From contig NZ_BOQE01000001.1 in assembly GCF_023705585.1 (NCBI RefSeq), forward strand, positions 3,442,710-3,506,709: 64,000 bases of DNA, read 5' to 3'. Each line of letters opens with the position of its first letter. The first letter of the stretch is position 1. The notes under the pieces are model-generated. The model was not told the DNA's origin. It did no database searches and saw nothing but the letters and a program-made list of their open reading frames with translations. Positions 17,492 through 25,726 of this stretch are shown here, piece by piece. The translations under genes were made by a program, and so were the position numbers. Source of the stretch: Collibacillus ludicampi. Lineage in GTDB: Bacteria; Bacillota; Bacilli; Tumebacillales; BOQE01.

Positions 17492-17524
17492 GACCTGCAG
17501 GCGTTACTCTGCAGGTCAATTTTT
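17492..17524. terminator. Bidirectional intrinsic terminator
   Basis: GACCTGCAG (17492-17500) pairs perfectly with CTGCAGGTC (17509-17517), followed by AATTTTT on the plus strand. It separates the MBL gene from a converging minus-strand gene. Confidence 0.85.
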
Positions 17525-17526
17525 CA

Positions 17527-17721
17527 TTAGGTGTCGCGGCCGTCTTTTTCGTGCATTTGCCGCTTCAAAGACTTATGGGTAAAGTCCCACTTGGTGTATT
17601 GCACGACTTGCGATTTTTTCTCCCGCGGGCGTGGAATTCCTGCGGGTTTGTACAGCTCGGTGGCAAACTCGGCCCTCGCAAAGTCCCGTTTGTTTCGGAA
17701 AATGTCTTTGTGATTTGGCAT
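17527..17721 (-). CDS. Small hypothetical protein
   Basis: A 64-residue basic protein (MPNHKDIFRNKRDFARAEFA at its start) with no hydrophobic segment. The start at 17721 is chosen because AAAGGTGGGAGA lies just upstream; a longer frame to 17751 overlaps that ribosome binding site. It converges on the MBL gene and shares its terminator. I do not recognise it; short Lys/Arg-rich proteins of this kind are common in spore formers. Confidence 0.5.
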   Translation of the reverse strand: MPNHKDIFRNKRDFARAEFATELYKPAGIPRPREKKSQVVQYTKWDFTHKSLKRQMHEKDGRDT

Positions 17722-17864
17722 CAATCTCCCACCTTTCTCTGTACTGTTCATATCTTGTCCGCCGTTTCAATCCACTACTATGACAAGAATAGGAAAGGGT
17801 ATGTGCGGAACGTGAATCATATCGCCTTCAAGGTTTTGTTGCCGGTCTCACCTTGGGATTGAAC

Positions 17865-18839
17865 CTAGTTACCTGGTGGGGGCGTTGAAACAACAGCGAA
17901 CCTGTGTAAATGGTCAGCAGGCTGCCGCAACCCATTCAGAACACTCACAAGTTCCTCGCCGGCTTTCTCACCTGCCTCAATGGCTTGGCGAGCGAGATCG
18001 AACCGGTGACCATCAATGTGACCGACGTGCGGCCGCACAATATAATCTGCCTTCTGCAAGGAGCGACTATGGGCTCCCAACTCGGTTTCCAATATCTCCA
18101 GACTCACCAAGAGCATCCGAAAGAGGCCGTAGCCTGAACCACGCCTCCGGGTGGAAGCCATCCTGTTTAGAATTTGAAGGACCTCCCCCATTGTCAAGGC
18201 ACGGGGATACGGTATTTCCGACACAAAATTGCGCAAGCGGTTCATCCGGACTCGGGCGTAGGTACCTGCACGAGTCCAGACATCCCGATCGGAACCAATT
18301 TCCACAGCCACCGTATAGCGACCCGAAAACGTGCGGACTACGTTGGCCGGTACTGGATTGGTAAGCCCACCATCGACCAGTAGCCGACCATCTGCTCTTA
18401 CGGGGGCAAAGAGCCCTGGAACCGATATGCTGGCCCTAATCGCATCAATTACACTGCCGTGGGTTAAGACAACGGTTTCTGACAATTGAACGTCAGTAGT
18501 GACAATCGCAAGGGGAATCTCCAGATCTTCGAACTTAGGATTGCCGATTAATCCCTCGAGTTTCGTTCGGACCCGTTCTCCTTGAAGCAGGCCACCGGCG
18601 GAAAATGAAAGGTCAGCAAGCCGCAACAGATCCACCCGGCGAACACTAAGGGCAGCCATCGTAAACGGCTCGAAGGCACCGCTTGCAAATGCGGCACCTA
18701 CTACCGCGCCCATACTGCTGCCAGCGATGCCGGCGATGGGTATGCCGTGGCGCTGCAGGGATTTCAGCACTCCGATGTGTGCTAAGCCCCGCGCAGCTCC
18801 GGCCCCTAGGGCAATATTGATACTCGAGAATTCTGGCAT
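17865..18839 (-). CDS. Patatin-like phospholipase
   Basis: A 324-residue serine hydrolase of the patatin/RssA family, predicted to cleave acyl chains from membrane lipids. The oxyanion-hole motif GAGAARG is at residues 12-18, the nucleophile elbow GSSMG at 40-44 (Ser42), and the catalytic DGG at 156-158, followed by NPVP. No signal peptide. The ATG follows AGGGGG. Codon use is visibly richer in G/C-ending codons than the neighbours, and the gene interrupts the Bacillus-like order, so recent transfer is plausible. Confidence 0.88.
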   Translation of the reverse strand: MPEFSSINIALGAGAARGLAHIGVLKSLQRHGIPIAGIAGSSMGAVVGAAFASGAFEPFTMAALSVRRVDLLRLADLSFSAGGLLQGERVRTKLEGLIGNPKFEDLEIPLAIVTTDVQLSETVVLTHGSVIDAIRASISVPGLFAPVRADGRLLVDGGLTNPVPANVVRTFSGRYTVAVEIGSDRDVWTRAGTYARVRMNRLRNFVSEIPYPRALTMGEVLQILNRMASTRRRGSGYGLFRMLLVSLEILETELGAHSRSLQKADYIVRPHVGHIDGHRFDLARQAIEAGEKAGEELVSVLNGLRQPADHLHRFAVVSTPPPGN

Positions 18840-19404
18840 GACGCGAGCCCCCTGAAATCGGTTTTTGTGCTAGTATTGCCCACCGCTATGCGCCCTTATC
18901 AGATTGATTGCCTCTAAAATCGTATATCAAACTTATAGACTCTCTTTTCCGCCAGCTCTCACGAACAAAGCCTCGAATTTAGAACCACTTGCCTTCTTTC
19001 CAATTCATCTTTGTCGATAGAATGGGAAATTCCAATTTTTTATAATCATTCATTTTGAGCGGCGAGATCGTGATCGCGTTCAGTAACCTCGTCAAATACC
19101 TTATGAATGGGTCTATTTGATCCTCGTTCGACCATTCGAGTCTGATTTTTTACTTGAAAAATAGGCACCTCCCCAAGTACCCAATCAACACACCGGGCAT
19201 AGGATATACGGACAGATGACCATAGGCATCTGTGTATGAAGGGGAAGTGCAGGAATACATGCTGGTGACGAACCAGAGGCAAATGCACCATAGACGGATA
19301 TCCCGCATACACTTCTAATAAACATTGGGTTTCGTCTGGCTATGGCAACCGGAGAATCAACCGATGGCCTGCACGTTACTTACCTGCAATGAGGAGGTAG
19401 CAGA
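18840..19404. other. Intergenic region before cotE
   Basis: 565 bases with no convincing gene. Open frames here (longest about 88 codons on the minus strand, 19046-19312) lack ribosome binding sites and recognisable sequence. A short hairpin CAGATG-accatagg-CATCTG lies near 19213-19232. The cotE promoters must lie in the right half. Confidence 0.5.
19290..19313 (+). promoter_or_regulatory. Candidate sigma-E type promoter for cotE
   Basis: CATACACT (19306-19313) resembles the sigma-E -10 element CATACAnT; a weak -35 match lies about 13 bases upstream. B. subtilis cotE has sigma-E and sigma-K promoters, so a mother-cell promoter is expected here. The match is partial. Confidence 0.35.
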
Positions 19405-19950
19405 ATGGCACGCTCTGAAAGAGGCGCTCGCTACAGAGAGATCTTAACACACGCCGTTTGCGGGAAAGGGAGCAAGTACTCAGAGAACACCTATACGATC
19501 AATCCTGCCAATCGTCCAACGACGATCGGTGGATGCTGGGTGATGAATCACTCCTACGATGCGGAATTGGTAGGGGATTTTGTAGAAGTCCACGGACGTT
19601 TTGACATTAACGTTTGGTACTCCTACAACGGCAATAGCGAAACGGCGGTGGCGAAAGATACCGTATCCTATGTCGAGCAGATCCCGCTGCGTGAACTTGA
19701 CCCGTTATGCACCCGCGAAGGTATGGAAGTGACGATTAAAGTCTTGCAACAACCGAATTGCCTTGATGCATCAGTCGTAGACAATGGACGCGAAATCATG
19801 GTACGTGTAGAGAAAGAGATGGCGGCTGAAGTAGTAGGCCGCACGAAAGTATTCGTTTTATGCGCAGAACCTCCGGCGTTTAAGGATGAAGAGGATCCAA
19901 TCGAAGAAGACATATTTGTCGAAGATGAGGAAGATGATTTTGAAGATTGA
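19405..19950 (+). CDS. cotE: Outer spore coat morphogenetic protein CotE
   Basis: CotE directs assembly of the outer spore coat in the mother cell. The 181-residue protein matches the family throughout: MARSERGARYREILTHAVCG, GCWVMNHSYDAELVGDFVEV, the FDINVWYSYN motif, and the characteristic acidic tail. The start has GAGGAGGTA about 7 bases upstream. In Bacillus cotE sits between ymcA and mutS; here it is 16 kb from ymcA and heads a run of spore-coat ATP-grasp genes. Confidence 0.95.
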   Translation: MARSERGARYREILTHAVCGKGSKYSENTYTINPANRPTTIGGCWVMNHSYDAELVGDFVEVHGRFDINVWYSYNGNSETAVAKDTVSYVEQIPLRELDPLCTREGMEVTIKVLQQPNCLDASVVDNGREIMVRVEKEMAAEVVGRTKVFVLCAEPPAFKDEEDPIEEDIFVEDEEDDFED

Positions 19951-19974
19951 TGGCAACACCATCCGTCATCTTTT

Positions 19975-20005
19975 TTCTTGAGGGGCAGTGTACTGCCCCT
20001 TTTCT
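19975..20005 (+). terminator. Terminator between cotE and the first ATP-grasp gene
   Basis: AGGGGCAGT-gt-ACTGCCCCT (19981-20000) followed by TTTTCT. It separates cotE from the downstream genes and argues that the open frame running back to 19947 is not translated from there. Confidence 0.85.
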
Positions 20006-20024
20006 ATTCCGGGAGGGATCATGT

Positions 20025-21368
20025 GTGGTCGGTATTGGAAACGTTCGTTTGAGCAAACGCACGTCCGATACACTTTATTTACCGTCACATCTATTGGAAG
20101 AAACGAATGTGAAGTGCGGTCAATCCATCTGTTTGCAAGTGGGGCCATTACAACGGATCGTGCGCATTCAAACACACAAAGGTGAGAACGATTTGATCGG
20201 AATGTCTGCCGATACCGCTTCTGCGCTCGCCATTCCTAAAGGAAAAACCAAATGGACCCTGCGAGGAGACACTTGGAGAATCGGGCCATTTATCGCCCTC
20301 TATACACTTCCCGGCAGATCTCGATCAACACCGTTTGGCGAATTGACAGAACTCTTGCGCGACTGGGTGCTCCTTGGCAAAGAACAAGGAAACCATCTCT
20401 ACATTGTGACCCCCGGGTCTGTTGATATCGGCGGCCATCGTATACAAGCGTGGACGTATGATGAAACATACGCGTGGAAAAAGGTCTGGAGGCCGTGTCC
20501 CGATTTTGTCATTCAGAAGATCGTTCGGCGGCCCTCATCCTTCCGCCCTCTGATCGAAAGAGAAGAACATTACTTCTGTCAATCCGGCTGCTCCTTTCTC
20601 ACGCGATCGATCGGCTCGAAGTGGGATGTCCATCAAATGCTTGGACGTTCGGATGATCTGCTTCCTTTTCTGCCACACACGAGACTGATCCGCTCCGTTT
20701 CCGACTTGGTAGAAATGTTGAAGCAGAACCAAACAGTCTTTGTTAAACCGATCCACGGTACGCAAGGAGAACAGGTGTTTCAATTACACCTCCGCCAAAA
20801 CGGGTTAATGGTGTCTTGGGAAGAGAATCGTGTGTCGCACAAATTACTCGTCAAAAAAAACCAACGTATGTCTTGGCTCCAGAAGAAATTTGTCGGAAAG
20901 CGCCGCTATCTGGTACAGCAGGAGGTTGAGCGCCTGCAAACGCCGGAGGGGGAACCGGTCGATTTCCGCTGGCTCCTGCAAAAAGATCGCATCGGAACAT
21001 GGGCAGTTACGGCTCGCGTAGCACGGATCGGACAAAAGCACGCCGTTACGACCAATATACATTCAGGAGGACGCGTACAACGGGCCGAAACCTTTCTGGA
21101 AAACGAAAAATGGGAACATACAAATACGGATGAGTTGATCGACCGAATGGATCGTTTGGCGGAACAGATCGCTCATTGTATCGAAGACGAAGTCGGGGAG
21201 ATCGGGGAAGTGGGGATTGATCTTGCTGTCGATCAGAACGGTGGTTTGTGGTTTATTGAAGCCAACCCGCGTCCGGGAAGAAAAATGTTGCGTTTATTGG
21301 ATGAAAAGGTGCGTCTGTTGTCATTGTTGCGTCCACTTGAATATGCTGAATACACAACCGGATTTTAG
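20025..21368 (+). CDS. YheC/YheD family ATP-grasp protein, copy 1
   Basis: A 447-residue protein of the YheC/YheD endospore coat-associated family: a small N-terminal beta domain (about 1-100), then an ATP-grasp fold. ATP-grasp hallmarks are VKPIHGTQG (about 240-248), VDFRWLLQKD, and the Mg-binding end GEVGIDLAVD...WFIEANPRPG. The glycine after HGTQG is replaced (EQV), unlike copies 2, 4 and 5. The GTG start at 20025 lies 7 bases after GGGAGGG; the frame extends upstream but crosses the cotE terminator. The ligated substrates are unknown. First of five related genes behind cotE. Confidence 0.85.
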   Translation: MVGIGNVRLSKRTSDTLYLPSHLLEETNVKCGQSICLQVGPLQRIVRIQTHKGENDLIGMSADTASALAIPKGKTKWTLRGDTWRIGPFIALYTLPGRSRSTPFGELTELLRDWVLLGKEQGNHLYIVTPGSVDIGGHRIQAWTYDETYAWKKVWRPCPDFVIQKIVRRPSSFRPLIEREEHYFCQSGCSFLTRSIGSKWDVHQMLGRSDDLLPFLPHTRLIRSVSDLVEMLKQNQTVFVKPIHGTQGEQVFQLHLRQNGLMVSWEENRVSHKLLVKKNQRMSWLQKKFVGKRRYLVQQEVERLQTPEGEPVDFRWLLQKDRIGTWAVTARVARIGQKHAVTTNIHSGGRVQRAETFLENEKWEHTNTDELIDRMDRLAEQIAHCIEDEVGEIGEVGIDLAVDQNGGLWFIEANPRPGRKMLRLLDEKVRLLSLLRPLEYAEYTTGF

Positions 21369-21403
21369 GAATGGAAGATTTGTTTTATAAGGGGGGATTG
21401 GAG

Positions 21404-22798
21404 GTGATCAAATGGGGGCCAGTTCCTGTATATGTGCACTCTGCATCTCCATCCCATTTCGGGGTGATTTATGTTCACCGGGCACTCTGTCAGAAGTTTC
21501 ATCTTTATGCGGGAGGTTCCGTCCATCTTCATTTTGGCGGCAAGACGACGAAAGCTCGCGTGCTCTATCAAACGCCCAATTTCCATGATATGATCAGCCT
21601 TTCGTCCGATATACAGAAGGAATTGGGGATTCCCGAACGGATCCGCATACAAATGTATACAGAAGAAGAAGGCCATATTCGTTTCGGTCCTCTTGTCGGT
21701 ATACTTGCACGGGTACATGTGCACGAAGGAAAGCCGTATGGTATGCAAGTAGCCGTCTTCGAACGATTACTGGAGGCAGCGGAGAAAGAACGATTATTCG
21801 GATTCATCTTTTCTCCCGAGCAGATCCACTGGGAGAAAGGGGTTGTGAAAGGGTGGTTTCGCAGAATTCTTGGGGAACGCAAGATGTGGGTACAAGAAAG
21901 ACTTCCGTTGCCTGATGTGATATATGATCAGATTATTTCGCGAAAGTATGAAAAGAATCCGCGGGTTATCGAAAACAAAACGAAATTGTTGCGCTTGTAT
22001 CAAACGAACTATTTTAACCCTGGATTTTTTGATAAATGGCAGGTACATACATGGTTAAACAAAGATTCTCGTATGAGAGGATACCTGCCGCACACGATTC
22101 TGCTTGATTCACGGGAGAAAATGATCCGTTTTATGCAAGAGCACCGTCTTGTCTACATGAAACCCATTCACGGTTCCCTGGGGCTTGGAATTATCAAAAT
22201 CATGCGTCTGCAAGACGGGAGATACAGTTACCAAATCAAGGGGAAAAAAGGGATTGCAAAAGAAGGAATCGTGACTACGCCGGCACAAATTTTGTCACTC
22301 ACCGGCACTCATAAGACGGGAAAAAAATATGTGATCCAACAGGGTTTGAATCTTCTCACGTTTGACAATCGTCCTTTTGATATACGCATTCTCATGCAGA
22401 AAGACCAAACGGGCAAATGGCGCAGGACAAAAGCATTCTGTCGAATTGCGCAGCGTGGGGATATCACTTCAAACCTGAGTACAGGCGGAAACGCGTTGCC
22501 CGTACGCGAAGTACTCCGTAAAATCTGTGCGGACAAGAATGAACTCGTGCGCATACAGCGAAAAATCAATCATTTATCGCGCATGTTGCCGTTGGTCATC
22601 GAAGAACAGTGTGGTCTGTCGTTAGGGGAACTGGGTCTTGACATCGGAATCGATGAAGACCGCTATCTCTGGGTGATTGAAGTCAATGCGAAACCGTGGA
22701 AAAAACCGATGACCGAGAACGGTTCACAACATCTCGTTGTTCAATCGTTTCGACGTCCAATGCTTTATGCCAAGTACTTGTCAGGATTTCGATCTTGA
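21404..22798 (+). CDS. YheC/YheD family ATP-grasp protein, copy 2
   Basis: A 464-residue paralogue with the same layout: N-terminal beta domain, then ATP-grasp with YMKPIHGSLGLGIIKI, FDIRILMQKD, and ELGLDIGIDEDRYLWVIEVN. This copy has the complete glycine-rich loop. Start uncertain: GTG 21404 sits 7 bases after AAGGGGGG, while ATG 21371 (11 codons earlier) has no good ribosome binding site. It begins a few bases after copy 1 ends, so they form one operon. It shares low overall identity with copy 1 by eye, suggesting old duplication. Confidence 0.84.
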   Translation: MIKWGPVPVYVHSASPSHFGVIYVHRALCQKFHLYAGGSVHLHFGGKTTKARVLYQTPNFHDMISLSSDIQKELGIPERIRIQMYTEEEGHIRFGPLVGILARVHVHEGKPYGMQVAVFERLLEAAEKERLFGFIFSPEQIHWEKGVVKGWFRRILGERKMWVQERLPLPDVIYDQIISRKYEKNPRVIENKTKLLRLYQTNYFNPGFFDKWQVHTWLNKDSRMRGYLPHTILLDSREKMIRFMQEHRLVYMKPIHGSLGLGIIKIMRLQDGRYSYQIKGKKGIAKEGIVTTPAQILSLTGTHKTGKKYVIQQGLNLLTFDNRPFDIRILMQKDQTGKWRRTKAFCRIAQRGDITSNLSTGGNALPVREVLRKICADKNELVRIQRKINHLSRMLPLVIEEQCGLSLGELGLDIGIDEDRYLWVIEVNAKPWKKPMTENGSQHLVVQSFRRPMLYAKYLSGFRS

Positions 22799-22824
22799 AG
22801 CGATCTGTGAAAGGAGACGTGGCT

Positions 22825-24294
22825 ATGGGATTCCTGCTTCTGCATTCCGGTCAAGCGTCAGCCAAGAAATTGTTGAGACGGCTGATCGATTGTACCGGAG
22901 TCGAGAATTTGGAACCGGTGGCCAGTCAAGACGTAGTGATTCGGTGGGGGAATACGTTGGGGAACGATGATGATGGGTATGTATTAAATCCGCGAATTGC
23001 GATCGAGAATACGCGTGACAGGCGCTTTATGCTCCGCATGTTACAACTGAATGGAGTGAGAACTCCGTTGCGCGATACGGATACGGAACGCGGGGAATTT
23101 GAACGGAGGCTGCGTGTCTCTCGTTATTACCGTGTTCCTGTTTTTAATATGCGAGTGCTTACTTGCTACCGCTCGGACAAGAAATCCGTATGGATCAATC
23201 GGGATATATCAAAAATAAACCATCATTTTCGCGAAGTACCCATCGATGAAGATAAATATACCACCCGAATTGCCAGATTGGCTGTCAGGGCCATTCACTC
23301 TTTAGGACTCGATTTCGGGCTTGTCAGTCTCGCTGTATCGTCGCGCGGCTTCTGTTATGTTTTGGATGTCAATCCGGAACCCGTATTGAAGGGAAAGCTT
23401 CTTCAATTATACGTCGATGCGTTCAACGAATGGATCGCCTTGGAACGATCAACACCTGCAGAGAGTAGAGATTTCAAAATGGGGGCAGACCTCGAATTCA
23501 TGTTGAAATCCAATCAGGGAAAACTGGTGCTTGCTTCACGTTTCTTACCGCGTAAGGGTGAAGTCGGATATGATGATGTGTCGATAAACCGGGATGGGAG
23601 GCGCCATCCGGTGGCGGAATTGCGCCCTGACCCCGCAAGTGAACCGTTGCAGCTTTTTGAGAATCTCCGCATGACCCTCCTGCAGGCCAAGAGTATGATT
23701 CCTCGCCCTTCCCTTGAGTGGATGGCGGGATCCATGCCCTTCCCCAATTTTCCCATCGGTGGTCACATTCATTTCTCTTCTTTACCTTTATCGAGCCGGT
23801 TGATCAAAGTGTTGGATACCTATCTCGGTTTTCCTGTCATGATGATCGAATCGAGCAGCACTGCATTGAAACGAAGACCAAAATATGGTTTTCTCGGGGA
23901 TATTCGCTTGAAATCACACGGGGGATTTGAGTATCGCACTCCGGGAAGCTGGATCGTTTCGCCGGAGATCGCACAAGCGGTGCTTTGCCTCGCCTATCTG
24001 GTTGTCGTTCACCATCGCGAATTGAAGATGACACCATTTATCCGTCTGGAAAATCAGAAGGATTTTTACATGTGCGACAAATGGGCGCTCCAGTCTCTCT
24101 TCGTTGATATCTGGAGGAATATCGAAAATACGAGCACTTATAAACTGTATGAGGAGAAATTGAAAATTATCCCCGAGATGGTACGCGCGAACATGTCATG
24201 GAATGAGAACAGTGATATTAAAAAGCGTTGGGGAATCGAATATAAAAAGAAGAATACTTCGAAGAAGAAATCGGCAGCCAGGTTAAATTCGTAA
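22825..24294 (+). CDS. ATP-grasp-like / amidoligase fusion protein
   Basis: A 489-residue protein with two parts. Residues 1-215 resemble the C-terminal half of an ATP-grasp fold (LGLDFGLVSLAVSSRG, YVLDVNPEP) but lack the glycine-rich loop. Residues about 228-460 carry COOH-NH2 ligase (phage phiEco32-type amidoligase) hallmarks: KMGADLEFML, ASRFLPRKGEVGYD, HPVAELRPDP, PIGGHIHFS and GFEYRTPGSW. Amidoligases join carboxyl and amine groups, often in peptide modification. The ATG at 22825 follows AAAGGAGA; it begins 26 bases after copy 2. A role in cross-linking or tailoring a coat peptide is inferred. Confidence 0.78.
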   Translation: MGFLLLHSGQASAKKLLRRLIDCTGVENLEPVASQDVVIRWGNTLGNDDDGYVLNPRIAIENTRDRRFMLRMLQLNGVRTPLRDTDTERGEFERRLRVSRYYRVPVFNMRVLTCYRSDKKSVWINRDISKINHHFREVPIDEDKYTTRIARLAVRAIHSLGLDFGLVSLAVSSRGFCYVLDVNPEPVLKGKLLQLYVDAFNEWIALERSTPAESRDFKMGADLEFMLKSNQGKLVLASRFLPRKGEVGYDDVSINRDGRRHPVAELRPDPASEPLQLFENLRMTLLQAKSMIPRPSLEWMAGSMPFPNFPIGGHIHFSSLPLSSRLIKVLDTYLGFPVMMIESSSTALKRRPKYGFLGDIRLKSHGGFEYRTPGSWIVSPEIAQAVLCLAYLVVVHHRELKMTPFIRLENQKDFYMCDKWALQSLFVDIWRNIENTSTYKLYEEKLKIIPEMVRANMSWNENSDIKKRWGIEYKKKNTSKKKSAARLNS

Positions 24295-24312
24295 CCTGGC
24301 TGTTTATTTTTT
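24275..24312 (+). terminator. Terminator overlapping the amidoligase stop codon
   Basis: CAGCCAGGTTA (24275-24285) pairs perfectly with TAACCTGGCTG (24292-24302) and is followed by TTTATTTTTT. The TAA stop lies inside the right arm. Confidence 0.9.
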
Positions 24313-24358
24313 CATAGAATATCTCGATAAGATGTCTCAGAGCTTGGGAGGAACAGCA

Positions 24359-25726
24359 ATGAGACCCCATTTATTACACAAAGATTCGAATCATTTGATT
24401 CACTGCCGAATCGTACTTCCGCGCAAATTAAGGGAGACATTGAAACTGAAGGTCGGACAATACATTCCTTTCTCGTGGGGTAAGTATAGAGCGGATGCGT
24501 TCATCGAAGGAAGGACAACGGGTGGCGTCGAGCTGATCTTTGGGAACGAGGTACACACGTGGGATGAACGAATGGGTATGAAATGGGAAGAGGGGGTTTT
24601 AAAAATCGGTCCACTCATCGGAATTTTAACGACCGGTCCGAAAAATGATCAGATTCACTTTATCCGCGGGCGTAACATTTTGCGCGAATATGTGCGGGCG
24701 GCGCGTGATCTGCGTACAACCGCATTCGTCTTTACACCCAAAGATATCAACTGGACCACTGAAAGAATCAACGGATTAACCCTTACAGGTAAAGGAAAGG
24801 GGGAGAAATGGGTCTATAAGGAGTTTCCATTTCCCGATGTGATCTACAATCGCGTCCCCCATCGCAGTGCGGAGATGTGGGCGCCCGTTCAATTTGCAAA
24901 ACAGGAGTTGAAAGACAGATACGAGATCCCGATTTTCAATCCTGATTTCTTTGGAAAAGATGAAGTGTACCGGCTCTTGCTTCAATCTCCGGTAACGAGT
25001 GTGTACATTCCCGAAACGAAACCATTGACATCGCTAAATACCCTGCAGGCCATGAGTAAACGGCATCCTCTCCTATATGCGAAGCCGATTCACGGGAGTT
25101 TGGGTATAGGCATCATGCAAATCCAGCAACGGGAACGTTTGTATGAACTTCGCTATCAACGGAAGGGGAAGAGCGTTTCTTATCGGTTTTATCAAATGGA
25201 ACCTCTCTATTCGTTCATCCGTCGGATAGCAGGTCAGCGGCACTACGTGATTCAACAAGGGATTGATCTTCGTCAGACCGACGGGCGGGTCACCGATTTT
25301 CGTATGCATCTTCACAAAAACGGATCAGGGATGTGGGAAGTGATCGGCATTGGCGCGAAAGTTGCAGGGGACGCAGCGGTCACGACACATGTGCACAATG
25401 GCGGAGTGGTGATGGATGCGGATGAAGTATTTCACATGTGGTACGGGGAGTATGCGGAAATGATGAAAGCAGAGCTATGCTCAAAAGCTTGTCTAATCGC
25501 ACAAACGATTGAACAGTTTGTGGAAGGAACGATCGGTGAATTGGGACTCGATATGGGATTTGATCAGCAAGACCGAATCTGGATGTTTGAGGCGAACGCG
25601 AAACCCGGGCGGGCCATTTTCCGCCACCCCAGACTGCGCAAAGCGGGGGTTCGTTCCGCTCGGAAAATCATTGAATATTGTACGCTTCTCTCCGGATTTT
25701 CATCTGTAAAGGAAGTGCATGTCTAA
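24359..25726 (+). CDS. YheC/YheD family ATP-grasp protein, copy 3
   Basis: A 455-residue member with the N-terminal beta domain (about 1-100; LPRKLRETLKLKVGQYIPFS) and an ATP-grasp domain with YAKPIHGSLGIGIMQI, TDFRMHLHKN, and ELGLDMGFDQQDRIWMFEAN. All key loops are intact. ATG 24359 is preferred because GGGAGG lies 8 bases upstream; ATG 24332 lies before that site. It follows the terminator of the amidoligase gene, so it may have its own promoter. The next gene overlaps its stop by one base. Confidence 0.85.
   Translation: MRPHLLHKDSNHLIHCRIVLPRKLRETLKLKVGQYIPFSWGKYRADAFIEGRTTGGVELIFGNEVHTWDERMGMKWEEGVLKIGPLIGILTTGPKNDQIHFIRGRNILREYVRAARDLRTTAFVFTPKDINWTTERINGLTLTGKGKGEKWVYKEFPFPDVIYNRVPHRSAEMWAPVQFAKQELKDRYEIPIFNPDFFGKDEVYRLLLQSPVTSVYIPETKPLTSLNTLQAMSKRHPLLYAKPIHGSLGIGIMQIQQRERLYELRYQRKGKSVSYRFYQMEPLYSFIRRIAGQRHYVIQQGIDLRQTDGRVTDFRMHLHKNGSGMWEVIGIGAKVAGDAAVTTHVHNGGVVMDADEVFHMWYGEYAEMMKAELCSKACLIAQTIEQFVEGTIGELGLDMGFDQQDRIWMFEANAKPGRAIFRHPRLRKAGVRSARKIIEYCTLLSGFSSVKEVHV

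Noticed and set aside
18001..18364. Long plus-strand frames antisense to the patatin-like gene
   Set aside because: High GC content on the minus-strand gene produces antisense open frames. The minus-strand product has all catalytic motifs.
19046..19312. Minus-strand frame of 88 codons between the patatin gene and cotE
   Set aside because: No ribosome binding site, unusual composition rich in His, Val and Arg, no recognisable motif, and it lies in the expected cotE promoter region.
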